41,716 nt of DNA from Auxenochlorella pyrenoidosa (lineage: Eukaryota; Chlorophyta; Trebouxiophyceae; Chlorellales; Chlorellaceae): NCBI GenBank assembly GCA_001430745.1, contig KQ482041.1:301158-342873 (forward strand). The letters are read 5' to 3'. The notes under the pieces are model-generated. The model saw only the letters and a program-made list of their open reading frames with translations. It searched no databases and had not been told where the DNA came from. The stretch's first letter is position 1. Each line of letters opens with the position of its first letter. Position numbers and translations under genes: made by a program. Below are positions 11,551 to 22,900 of the stretch, in pieces.

Positions 11551-12157
11551 AGATTCTGGAAGTTGGGCACATGGCACGGCTGAGGCTGGCTGCACTTCTA
11601 GGCAGCAGCAGACTGCAGTGCTGCTGTTGGACGATGCAGCGCTCTGCTGCTGTTAGGAACTGGTATGGGGAGCACTGGAAAGTGTCAGAATCACCCAACG
11701 TCACGCCTTTACTGAAGCTGACACGCCCAGGCGGGACAGTACAGCGTACGAGAGCGCGGCAGCTGGGCTGCAGCCCCCCATGCACACGTCAGTCGGTAGT
11801 CAGGAGCCGTCCAATTTCGATTGTCCACCTACTCATCACTTTTGTCCTCTAGAGGCGCTGCTTGCGGCAGCCAGGCTGCTGCTACCAAAAAAATGCTCCT
11901 ACCAGCTGTGAGAGGTGGGAGGATGCCTGCGGTGCAAGCATCAGTTCAGCGATTCCTCGATTCCCAGCATAGGAAAGCATGCCTTCAATTAGGCGTCCCA
12001 GCTTGCTCTAGCATTGTAATTACAACCCGTTAAGTGGTCGTGAGCCGTCAGAGCCCGCACCCAGCCACAGTCGTGCAGCGGTGTCGGTTCCAGCAGGCAG
12101 ACCTCTGAGCCCTCCAGCGGTCACCACGCACGCAGCCAGCGCAGTCCTCACACAACC
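11551..12157. other. Region between the cupin and phosphate transporter genes
   Basis: About 600 bp holds the cupin 3' UTR and the transporter promoter. A TGTAA motif at 12015-12019 is a candidate polyadenylation signal for the cupin gene. No credible open frame, repeat or RNA gene is visible. The sequence is less GC-rich than the flanking coding exons. Confidence 0.5.
12015..12019 (+). terminator. Putative TGTAA polyadenylation signal for the cupin gene
   Basis: This is the chlorophyte-type TGTAA motif, about 465 nt after the cupin stop codon and 140 nt before the next start codon. Assigned from motif and position only. Confidence 0.4.
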
Positions 12158-15100
12158 ATGGCAGACGTCTACAGGTGCGTTTTTAGCTGGAATGGGGCGC
12201 TGCAGGTGGGGTTCGCGACTTGCGCACTTGCGCCGAGCACGCGCCCAACCGGCCCACAGGTCAGAGGCTTTTCACTGTTTGATAAGTCAACATATGTTCT
12301 GTTTTGAAAGGGAAGAGCAAGCTTGGGAATGCCCTAGGGCGTCCGGCCTGTGTGCGCAAGCTCGGGGGTGGGCAGCAGCTGCCGCCACCCTCGGCAGCTG
12401 CAAGCTGCCAGCACTTCGCCAGCAGGCGGGACCAAGACTGCACACTGGAGGGAGTTGGGTTTGATTGGCCTGTGCTCATGCCCACTAGACGTGCTCCGAA
12501 TCGATGGTCATGAGGCCGCAAAGCATGAGGCGCTTGAGCCGCATGGCATGCTGCAGCGCCAACAGCCTACTTGTTGGTCCCTGCCAGCACTGCCACCGCT
12601 GACTGTCTGTCCCGCCCCATGCCGTGTCTCCCCATTTCAGTGCCTACACGTGGATCTTCGTCTGCGCGACGGTGCTGGTGAGTGCAGGGAGGGCCACGGG
12701 GAAGGCAGCGCGGACTGAGAGCAATGCCTGCATTAGGCGCTGTGCGTACGCCCGGCACGCTTTCCTCGCCGCTGAGCTGGCACAAGCTGCCGTCTCTCCT
12801 TATGTGTAGGGCATCTTTGTGTCATATGGTGAGTTCTCGCTGGTACAAATGGTCTGCAAGCATCAGGGGAAGGTTGGAACGGGATGGTGGCGCATCCACC
12901 GGCAGCCGCACAGCTGCACTGCCCGCCTCGATCAAGCTGCTGGTGGGGCGAGCACGTGAAAGTGAGCTCTGGGCAACTTTGGGGTTGAGTACGGGATAAA
13001 CGTAGTCTGCATTTCACCTCTGAGCGTCGTTGCAGGCATCGGCGCAAATGACGTGGCCAATGCCTTCGGCTCCAGCGTTGGTGAGGCTCCCTGCGTGCCT
13101 GCCGCAACACAATGCTTGCCAAGGGCCTGTGCTGCAAGTTCTGCTGCATTTAGGCAGGCTGTAAGCACCAGCAAGCAAAATCTGCAGAATAATGGACTGC
13201 GCTGGTCGAAGAGTGGCTGTAAGGCAGCGTAGCTTTGAAACGCACCCATTTCAGCGCCAGTGCGATTAAGTGCGATTGACACACAGCATCCTCTCCTCAC
13301 TGCCCCTCCGCTATGCTAAGGTGCCAAGGCGCTGACCATGAAGCAGGCGATTGTGGTTGCCGCCATCTGCGAGTTTGGTGGCGCCGTGCTGCTGGTGCGC
13401 GCTGCTCGGTAATGTGGGCTGCATGGCTGCGGGCAGCATGGCTGCCGTCGGCTGCCGGCCAGTGGCTACCGGCGGGCGGGAAACCCCTTGCCGAAATGGC
13501 ATGCCCGCATGTATGGGCCTGCGTATTGCTTGTCAGAGCCCATGCGGCGTGCAGCACTGCAATGGTCCCCTCTTGTCTTCCCCGCCCACCCACCCACCCA
13601 CCCACCCACAGGGTGCCGGAGTCACGAACACCATTCGGTCCAACATTGCCGATCTCAGCTACTACACGCAGAAGCCCGACCTGTATATGTATGGCATGGT
13701 GAGCCTGTTGTGTAGGTACAGTCGGGCTGGCACAATAGCATGCTGACCACCGACTCCACCTGCGCGAACCCAACCCTCAACCCCTTCCCTTGCCCCTGGC
13801 TGCGCAGCTGTGCGCGATGCTTGCGACTGGCCTCTGGATCCTGCTGGCAACGTAAGCCTTCCAGGGCGGCCCGGAAGAGGGGCGATGCCAGGAAGGGAGC
13901 TGTGGGCACCGGGGCCGATGCCAGCTGTTGCCTTGCCCCGGTCTGGGCCACAGCCAAGCCTGCCTGATCCATGCCCTCGACCCCCACCTGCAGCTACCTC
14001 GAGCTCCCCGTGTCCACCACCCACTCCATCGTGGGCGCTGTGATTGGCATGAGCATGGTTGCCGCGGGCGCCGACTCTGGTGAGCTCGGTGGTGCAAGCA
14101 GTGGCTAGGGGAACCAGGGTTGCCGCCAGCCGCTGGCTGCAGCAGGAGAGCGCCGCACCCCGCCTGCTTGCCAAGGATTGCCGCCTCCTGTGCTCCCCTT
14201 CGCTGCGCACCTTCTTCACAGTCAAGTGGAGCGCATCCAAGGATGACTTCCCATACCTGGATGGCGTGTCGGTCATCGTCATCTCATGGTGCGCATCCTG
14301 AGAGGCGCGCACTCTGCCGCATCCGAATGGGCTGGCTGCCTGCCAGCCAGCAGTCAGGGGACGACCCGTACTCACCCCTCCTTGGCCGCTCGACGCAGGT
14401 TCACCTCCCCGCTGCTGTCCGGCATTGGCGGTGCCATCCTCTTCCTGTTCACCCGCCACGCCGGTGAGGGCCCTGCAACTGCCAATGGACTTGGCAAGTT
14501 GAGCAGTACCAAGACCCTCAGTTACGGCATTCGCATCACAAGCGGGTGGCACTCAAGATTGGGGTGCAGCAGGCAGCCCCTTGGCGACCTGCTCAGCAAC
14601 AGAGCACTGGCTGCTGGCTGCCTCCCTGCTCTGCTTGACCAATCTCCCTGCCATGCTGCCCTGCAGTGCTGCGGCGCAAGAACAGCTACATTCTGTCCCT
14701 CTGGATGTGAGTGTTGGTGGGGCTCAGCTATTGCGTGCCTGCACACCCCCCTGTGCATGGGGTCACCACGAGCGCTGTTGGCATTTTGATACAGTGAGGG
14801 CCAACTGCTGCGCTGCGCTCTCACTGCACCCCTCCGCTTGCAGGCTGCCCCTCTTTGCCTTCCTGACGGTGTGGGTCGGCTGCTTCTACATGTGAGGAAG
14901 CACTCACTTTTGGCCTGCCTGTCTGCACACTTTCCTACCCACCACCCTGCTTGCATGACTGCACGCCTGCCCTAACATGCCTGCCAGCCTGCCTGCATCA
15001 GCACACCTGTTGCCCGCTGCCCCCTGCCCCCTGCAGCATCCAGAAGGGTCCCAAGCTCGCTGACAAGGTGTCCGACAGGTGCGCTGCTGGGCAAGCACTC

Positions 15101-16902
15101 ACGTTGGCACACCCACCCCTCCCCGGGATGTTGCCCTGCGCATTGCGCTCCCCGTTGCTTGCCAGCCGTCAGCCTCCCTCTTGGGCCGCCTGTTGGCCAC
15201 CTTCCCGCGGCTTGACTCCTGCCAGATCTACACCCGGAGAGCAAACCCACAGCCCAGTTCTTCCAGCGTGCTGTAGACAATTTCATTCACCGTCACGTAT
15301 CTTACTCCCACTCTGCTTGTCCCCGGCTGCAGCAAGAACGCCTGGATCTCCACCTGCTTTGCCGCCGGAGGCGCCCTCTTTGCCGGCCTGGTGGGCGTGC
15401 CCCTCATCAAGCGCAACGTCGCCCGGGACCTGGAAGAGCTGGAGAAGGCAGAGTGAGTGGGCCAGCTCGCCATTTCCGGCATGTTACGGGGATTTGCTCT
15501 GGCCCCGCTTCACCCACGGTCCTCGCCTTTCCCGCCCTCCCTGCAGCACTATCCCAGAGCTCCGCCAGGAGGTGAGCCCTGCTGAGGGGGTACAACGATT
15601 TGAAGACCATAGCGGCACAAACCCTGACCTGCGCACTCTGAGAGAAGTGACGTGTCGTGGCAGAGCAGCATACAAGCGACCGGCCTTGGGCCAGCAGGGC
15701 TATTACGGGTCCAGCATTGTACATTGCCGGGTTGGCCCACTATCCGGCTGCACCAGAGCCCGACCCCAAGCTGCTCCCGAGCCTGCCATTGGGTGCAGGG
15801 CCAGACCCCCGCCAAGGACGCGGCTGCCAAGGACATGGAGAGCGGGTCCGACACCGCTGCCGGCTCGCAGGACGGCGAGGTGCCTGCTGTGGGCGCCGGC
15901 CACCCGGAGCGCACCCCCGGCGTGCTGCGCGACATGCGGAAGAGCCGCGTGTTTGGCGCGCTGACCAAGGCACGTTCCACGCGGTGGCGGGCCCAGGCTG
16001 GGGCTGCGGGTTGGATGGGCCACGGCGTGCAGCGCTGTGCGGCGAAGCGCGGCTGGCCACCACTGGTCAAGCTGCCCAGGCTGACAGCCTCCCTGGCCGC
16101 GCTCCCGCCCTGTAGGGCGCCAACTTCGACATCCACGAGGTCATCGAGACCGACTCCAAGATTAACAACCTGCACAGCAACGCTGAGCAGTTCGGTGAGC
16201 GCTCCCCGCCCAGGTTGCTTGCAGCTGCGCCCCTGGTAGGGCCATTGGGCCCGGCACACGGGTGGCCAGACATTGGGGTTGCATGGCCAGGCGCCCCACT
16301 GCACATCCGACTAGCGAACCTCACTCTCCACACCTGCCCGCCGCACCCCTGCAGACCGCAAGACCGAGCTCAGGCAAGCTGTGGTGCTGCCGGGCACAAC
16401 TACCTGGCCTTGTGGCGGCCTGCCTGCCCGGCCAGCAGTTTGCTCGTCTCCTGCCTCCCTGCGTGCGTACGCCGGCCGATTTCGTAGGGGCTGCCGCTGC
16501 TGCTACACTGCATGGCCGGCGTGCATGCTCTTCTGCATGCCCCTTGCATGACACGCCCAATTGCCTGTTGCCCTGCCACCCGCCCTTTGATTTGCAGCTT
16601 CAAGTACCTCCAGGTTTTCACGGCAAGCATGGGGAGGGGAGGGGCTGAGGCCGCGGGCTGGTGGGAGACATTGATGCAACTGCCCTGAAGTTGAACAAGC
16701 TGGCGCCAGGCTGCTCCTGTGGCTTTTCAGGCAGCAGAGCACGCACGTGTTGGGGGTGGTATCCTGCGCAGGTTTCCTTAACGTCTCTCAACTAAGCGGC
16801 TGCTGTTCCCCCTCTTCCCTGCCCTGTGCTGGGTCCTGCAGGCGATGTGCAACTCGTTCGGTGAGTTTGAAAAGGGAATGAGAGGGCAGGGTGGAGGCAG
16901 GG

Positions 16903-16948
<46 letters not shown>

Positions 16949-19196
16949 TGGGTGGGGGGCATCTCTCAACACGTTTGTGTTCGAGCGTCTCTGGCACGCT
17001 GAGCTCTGCCCCACCCATCCCTCCCATCTGTGCAGCCCACGGCTCCAACGACGTCGCCAACGCGATTGGTGAGAACAACGTGCCTGCTGTTACCATGCCA
17101 GCATGTGCAACCTGCTGCCAGCATGTGCAACCTCGATCCTTGCACTCCTGCGCTTGATAGCAAACGCACCTTCACCCCAGGCCCTGCTGCCATCGAACCA
17201 TGCCCCTGACCTCCTGACCGCGCACCCTGCCTTCCTGCGCAACAGGCCCCTATGCCGGCATCTACGCTGTGTGGCGCTGCACCTGCGTGCAGTCCAAGTC
17301 GGACGTGCCGGTGTGGATCCTGGTGGTGGGCGGCCTGGGCCTCGTGCTGGTGAGCCGCCGCGGGACGCTGCACCATGGGCCGCGCTGCTGTGGCTGAGTG
17401 CATGGCAGGCTGCACCTGCGGGTACCATGATTGTGCAGGAATGCTTGAAGGCGGAGCGATGTTCGCAGCCCGGCCATCAACTTACTATATGCTGCCATGT
17501 GTCGTGTGTGCCCGAGCGCCTGAAACTCCTCCTGGCCTGCCCCCCCTCTGCAGGGCCTGGCCACGTACGGCTACAAGATCATGCGGGTGCTGGGCGTCAA
17601 GATGGTGAGGGAGCTGGCCTTCTTGGCTGAGAGCCGGCGTGCTGCCCGACTGCACGCCCTCAGCAGCGCCTGCACCGCTTTTCGTTGCCACCATCTGTCG
17701 AGCCTTTGCTCAGCACTGACTCCGCCTCTGCGGGCGCCCCATGGTCCCATGGTTGCAGGTGCGGCTCACCAACAGCCGCGGTGAGGAGCAGAGACGTGGC
17801 CGTGCCAGGGCGGGAGGCTGCCCCACTGCCAGCGTGGTGCATGTCCCGCCCTGCGCCCGCTGACCTGCACAAGGCCTGGCCACTCCTCCTGGTCAGTCCA
17901 ACCTTACACTGCATGTCACTGGACCTGACCTTTGCCTTCTGTCCGCCCATCCATCTCCCTCTGCTCCAGGCTACTGCGTTGAGCTCGCCGCCGCCGCCAT
18001 CATCATTGTGGGCAGTGCCTACGGCCTGCCCCTGTCCACCACCCACTGCATGGTCGGCGCTGTTACCGGTGCGCCCACACAGGGCAGTGCGACCTGCCAA
18101 CCTGATGCGGCCAGGCTGCAAGCAGCTAGGCGCCCTGCTTAGCCCTGCAGGCAGCCCTGCAGGCAGCCAACAGCTTGACGCATGGAAAGACCGGTGCAGT
18201 CACATCAACCTTCCTGCCAACCACATGCAGGCATCGGCGTCGTAGAGGCTGTGAGCGGGCGCCGGCCTGAGGGCGCCACCGGGCGCCAGACCTTCAACTG
18301 GCTCCTGCTCATCAAGTTCTTCTGCGGCTGGGTGGCCACGCTAGTGATCGCTGCCCTCACCGCCGCCGCCTTCACCGCGCAGGGCGTGTGAGTGCTGCAC
18401 TGTGCAGCGCTGGTCACAGGGAGGCCGCACACTGTGTGTTCTGCATCCTTGCTTCAAGGCCTGCACAGGCTGGCCTGCTGAGGCATACACCTGCATGACG
18501 CCACCCCCCTAGAGCCCCTCTCTCCCTGATTGTGCAGGTATGCGCCTTACAGGCTGGACACCGACGCCCGCGTGGATGATGCAACCTCCCTGAATGCCAC
18601 CGCCAGTGAGTGTTTGGCGTGCAGCAGCTGGCCCCGTGTGCTGCCATCCTCATGTGCCGTGGCAGCGCAAGGTGCTGACGAGGCAGGAGCAGCGCATGTG
18701 CAGCATGCGGCTGGCCGGCCTGCTCCATACACGTTCTGAGCTTTGCTCGCCTCCGCCCTGCTGAATCGCCCCTCATGTCCACCCCCGGCAGACGCTGTGG
18801 CCGGCTACATGTTCAACAACAGCGCCAACAACCCGCTGCTGGCGGAGCAGGCCAACGTCATGCTGGCTGCTTGCTCCGCCGACGCGGTGCCCAAGCCCCC
18901 CATCTCTTTCAACCCCATCACCGCCTGCGTGACCACGGCAAGCAACGGGGAGGGGAGGGCTGGAGACCGAGGGCTGGTGGGACACATTGATTTGGCAGCC
19001 CTTGAGTTCGAGCCGGCGCCAGGCTGTAAAATTAATGGCTTTAAAGGCGGCGGAGCAGGCGAATGTTGTGGGTGGCAGCCTGGGAAGCTGCCACTCGTGT
19101 CTCTCCACTCAGCAGCCGCATGTTCCTGAACTGCTGCGTGTCCTGCGCCTGTGCCCGCAGGTGATGGAGGCCCTGAACACCACCACCTGGGCCTAA
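12158..19196 (+). CDS. PiT/PHO4-family inorganic phosphate transporter
   Basis: Twenty-nine exons join in frame to 614 residues. They start at 12158, 12641, 12810, 13036, 13321, 13612, 13808, 13994, 14222, 14399, 14667, 14844, 15037, 15333, 15547, 15799, 16116, 16355, 16598, 16842, 17036, 17246, 17554, 17759, 17970, 18231, 18538, 18792 and 19161. The family takes up phosphate with Na+ or H+ across the plasma membrane or an organelle membrane. Its two inverted halves each keep the signature: GIGANDVANAFGSSVG (residues 25-40) and AHGSNDVANAIGPYAG (from 377), with LPVSTTHSIVGAV and LPLSTTHCMVGAV as the second pair. Multiple membrane segments flank a hydrophilic central loop (about 255-360, with DMESGSD and RKSRVFG). 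The architecture matches algal PTB-type transporters. Several exons are tiny (17-25 nt). Introns 16, 18, 19 and 28 use GC donors, and introns 19 and 28 are similar to each other. The C-terminal 70 residues (FNNSANNPLL...) are extra to the core family. Confidence 0.95.
13581..13610. repeat. CCCA tandem repeat at the 3' end of PiT intron 5
   Basis: About seven tandem CCAC/CCCA units run directly into the acceptor of the intron before exon 6, forming its polypyrimidine tract. Confidence 0.85.
16623..16841 (+). repeat. PiT intron 19, copy 1 of a duplicated (introner-like) intron
   Basis: This 219-nt GC-AG intron resembles intron 28 (18938-19160, 223 nt) along its length. Shared blocks in the same order include GCAAGCA at the donor, GGGGAGGGGAGGG, GGGCTGGTGGGA (16655-16666), ACATTGAT, GGCGCCAGGCTG (16702-16713) and a GTGTTGGGGGTGG-like block. 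Both junctions read CACG|intron|GYGATG and both are phase 0. Confidence 0.85.
16906..16947. repeat. (TG)n microsatellite in PiT intron 20
   Basis: About 21 uninterrupted TG units lie shortly after the exon 20 donor. This is alternating purine-pyrimidine sequence with Z-DNA potential, and probably polymorphic in length. Confidence 0.97.
18938..19160 (+). repeat. PiT intron 28, copy 2 of the duplicated intron
   Basis: This 223-nt GC-AG intron is the partner of intron 19. GGGCTGGTGGGA is at 18971-18982 and GGCGCCAGGCTG at 19015-19026, at nearly the same offsets from the donor as in intron 19 (+33 and +77 against +32 and +79). Unlike copy 1 it has no in-frame stop until 19127-19129, so retaining it would give a different C-terminus. 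Confidence 0.85.
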
Positions 19197-19923
19197 GCCA
19201 CAGGCGCTGTGCCGCTGTGTCCACTGGCACGCAGCTGTCCCAGCTGTCCCGCCAGGGCTCTGGCTGCAACGGCTGCATGTACCCGGCTGCGCACAACGCC
19301 GGTGTGTGGCTGAGGCATGCTTGCCGCAAAATCCAAAGAGACGACCGCCACAGCCCGCGTGGCTGTCGCCAAGAAACTCACTCGTTGATGCATAGCGATC
19401 CTTGGGCACCGAGCCAGAACTACCAGTGGGTCTGCCTCCTCGTCCTGCAACAATTCCTTTCTCCGCCCTAGCCACCCCTGACATCTTCAGAGCACTTACC
19501 TCTGCTGGTCTGAAGTCTGCATTTGATCGTACGCGCAGCCACCATGGCTCGTTGCTCGCCTGGTGGCATGCCCTCTACACACGATTCGCCATTTTGTCTT
19601 GTTGGCCCCCTCTCTGCATAGAGCCCCTCCCCACTCTTTTGCCCCCTTAGCCCTTCCGACTGCTTGCTGCAACTTGCTCTTGTCCGCTGCAGCACTCGTT
19701 GATGTTGCTTGCAAGAAGACATGAGACGCAGAGAGGAGAGTCAGAGCACCATGGGGCAAGCTGGAAGGGACGCACGCGGGGCGCACGGGAGAGGCAAAAG
19801 ACAGTGGCTTTGCAGCAACGGAAAAGGCGTGCGTGGATGGAAGACTGTAAATCCAGCAGAGCACCTCGCAGGTTGGGGCACCAAGCAAGGGACTTGCCCT
19901 GCCAGCTGTGCTGGCCACTGCGC
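19197..19923. other. Convergent 3' region between the phosphate transporter and the acyltransferase
   Basis: About 730 bp lies between facing stop codons. A TGTAA motif at 19846-19850 is a candidate polyadenylation signal for the transporter. Several short frames exist but none has splice context or family resemblance. I find no minus-strand TGTAA for the acyltransferase gene in this stretch. Confidence 0.5.
19846..19850 (+). terminator. Putative TGTAA polyadenylation signal for the PiT gene
   Basis: The motif is about 650 nt after the transporter stop and 75 nt before the stop of the opposing gene, giving a long but plausible algal 3' UTR. Assigned from motif and position only. Confidence 0.35.
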
Positions 19924-22900
19924 TCATGCTGCCTTTTTCTCCCCACCTGCAGCGGCTGCTGCCTGCCGCTCCGCCTGCTCCTTCATGAGCTGCTTGGCAA
20001 ACACCTGCACCCGCAGCCAACGGTGCGCACTGTCAGTAGTGTAGTGTGCACAGCACCGCAGCCCTGTTGGCAAGCAGCTCGTGAAGGAGCAGGCGGAGCG
20101 GCAGGCAGCAGCTGTTGCAGGCGGGGAGGCCAGCAAGCGCGCTAAGTGCTGCCCACGCTGCAGTGCCAGCGGCACGAGCTCGCCGCTCCCACACCGGCAC
20201 CTCATCCCCGTCCCTGCATGTGGCCCCCTGCACGCGCTCGCCCCTCCCGCTGCTGCATCCCCCCCCCCGCCCCCCCCCCCCCCCTCCCCCCTTTCCTCCT
20301 GCCCCTCACCCTGAAGTAGAAGGAGGCGCCATTCCAGGCGGCAACCAGCAGCACGAAGATGATGATGGCGGTGTGGGCCCAGAAGTGGTCAAACCAGAGC
20401 TTGGTGGGCAGCAGGGACAGCCAGGAGGCAAAGGTGTGGATGCTGCAGGACATGGGAGCCGCAAGCGCAGCGGCGGGTGTCGGCTGGGCTGGCGCAGCAT
20501 ATGGTCGTGGCGGGTCAGGGTGCAAGCGGGGCAACACCCTGACACCAAAGTGCCCCGCCTCGCCAGAGGTAGAAGAGCGGCTGGACAGGCGCCGGAGCTG
20601 CCAGCACCAGCTTTGCCAGAGCACTCTTGCGGGCGGAGGGGCGGGTCACCATGGCCGTGAACCTGCAGAGCAGGACGAGGGTGGCAGCCTGGAGCGGTGG
20701 GGTGCATCGGCGCGGCGACAAGTGCGCACTGGTCGGAGAGCCAATGCGGACAGGCGCGGCGCCCCGTCCGCAACTAACACACACCCCCGCCCTGCGGCGC
20801 CTGCACACATGTTCTGGTAGCCGCGCTTCTGGATGCGCTTGTTGAGCAGCACAAAGATGACCAGGTAGTAGACCGACACCCAGGCCAGGTTGAGCGCGGC
20901 GGGCAGCAGCGCCATCTGCGGCAGCGGGCACCCAGGCAGGCAGATGGGGAGGCGTGCAAGCCGTGCAGGCCCCTCGCTGGGCTGCTTCGGCTGTGCGCAC
21001 GGCGGGCTGCACACTAGCTCAGCGTGTGCCAGCCAGTGTAGCTCGTGCCGGAAAGTACCGCTGCACCGCAACGCCGCCGCTGCCACCGCTCTGGCGCCGA
21101 TAGTGCCACCGCCCTTGCCCCATCCATGGCACCTCTCGCGCCGGTACACCCCGCCCTGCTCACCTGCGGCCAGCTGGCGCTGTTCCACTCTGCTAGCTGC
21201 TCAGGAGACATGCCCTCAGTCCACTCGGGCCGCGGGTACCATCGCATGCACCTGCAAATCATGGCGGGGAATGGTGTATGCATGGCCTGACGCACACCCA
21301 AACACATAGAAGCCGACATAGAAGCCGGTGCAGACAAGGCAGCAGCGTCCCAGGGCATGACAACAGTAGGTCGGGGGTCGTTGGCGAGGCAGACTGGCAG
21401 GGCGTCTGCCCAGCATTGACCGGCTTCTCTTCCTCCAGCGCTTGCAGACAGATTGCTGGGAGGCAGACAGCCCTCTTGCACCACGTTTCGCTCACCAGGC
21501 ACTCAGGGCGGGGCTTGCATGCATCATCTGCAGCGCGAGGGGCCGGGCACCGGCAGGCACGCTCAGGCAGCTGTGACGGCCAGGTGCGGAGCCGCAGCAG
21601 GCCAGCTGCCTTTGCCGAGGCTGCACCACAACAGCAGCCCTCTCTCCAGGCCGTCATGCAGCACGCTGCAAGCCCTCTGCCCGTAAAGCACATGCCCAGT
21701 AGTAGCAGCTGACCAGGGTGGTGATCTTGTCGCCGCTGTGGAACACCAGCTGTGGGCACAGGGCGGGCGCTCGAGGCAAGTGGACGTCAGCGCGATGCCT
21801 GGGTGAGCGCGCAGTGCCAGGCACGCCCGGCAGAGCCAGAGGCAGCAGACAGCAGGCACCTTCAGCCAGCACTGGCAGCGCGCCGCGGCGGCAGGCGTAG
21901 GGTAGCCCCCCGGCCCGGGCGCACCGAGTTCCTCATGGCCACGATGCTCCACATCAGCGGCCCAGACATGACGGCAAAGCTGAACTGCCGGGGCGCAAAG
22001 GGGAGGCGGGTCTGGATTAGGAGGGTTGACGCCAGCGCCGGCGCCTGCTGCGCGCGCCAGCGGCGGGCATGCATGCCAGACCAGAACACAACGAAGCCGT
22101 GCACAAACAGGCAGCAGGTGTGCAGCAGGCTCGCGGGGCGGACCCACCCGACGGAGGGCTGCGCTCTGCGGGCTGAGGAAGAGGTAGGAGAAGGACACCA
22201 GGTTGGCGGCATAGCAGTACTCGAGCATCCTGCGCAGGCGGGGGGGGTCTCGAGGGCGGCCGGTCACCAGGGTGTGTGTGCAGTCCTTGACAGAATCAAG
22301 GCAGCAGGCACAAGCGGGGGGCAGCCATGCGCTGGTAGCCCACACCGGGTTCAGGGTGCCCCGCACATGCTGTTTGGGCTGCGATGCACAGGGGTGCCTG
22401 CGCTCTCACATGTAGTGCATGCCCTGCTGCTTATATATGAGGAAGCGCAGCGAGAACAGCACAATGTCCTGCAGGGGGCGCAGCAAGGCCGCGACTGTGC
22501 CAGGGATGAGGGCCTCTGCATGACCACAGGACAGCATCGGCCAGAAGCATACAGGCTTTGAGGCTGCCTCAGACGGGGGACAAGCCTGCGCGAGGGCACC
22601 CGTGGGGCCTTGCCTTGAGCAGCCAGAAGTAGTGGTAGGTGTCAGGCCAGCGCCCCACCCAGAAGGCAGTCAGGCACACGTTGGCGACGCCTGCAGCAGC
22701 GCTGAGCACGCGCAGCTCAGGCGAATGTGCGGCAGGGTCGGCGGCACTGCTGCTCGTGTGGGCTCGGTGCACAGTGCAGCAGGAAGGCAGGGCACACAAT
22801 GCAGGCGCATCGCCCAACACCTGCGGCAGAGTGCTCTCAGGCAGTTGGAACCCAGGCACGCAGGAGGCACAAGGGGGAGACTCACCGAACACAAACGCCA

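Noticed and set aside
13581..13610. CCCA repeats as telomere-like or CRISPR-like repeats
   Set aside because: This is a short simple repeat that forms the polypyrimidine tract of an intron. There are no spacers and the unit is wrong for a telomere.
13662..14552. Minus-strand open frame opposite PiT exons 6-10
   Set aside because: Antisense shadow. The plus strand there encodes conserved PiT transporter segments with matching splice phases.
16906..16947. TG microsatellite as a possible regulatory or Z-DNA element
   Set aside because: It lies within an intron and looks like an ordinary simple repeat; nothing else supports a function.
20069..20128. Right arm of the inverted repeat as a plus-strand coding exon (KEQAERQAAAVAGG)
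   Set aside because: No start, family match or splice partner on the plus strand. It is explained by duplication of the acyltransferase terminal exon.
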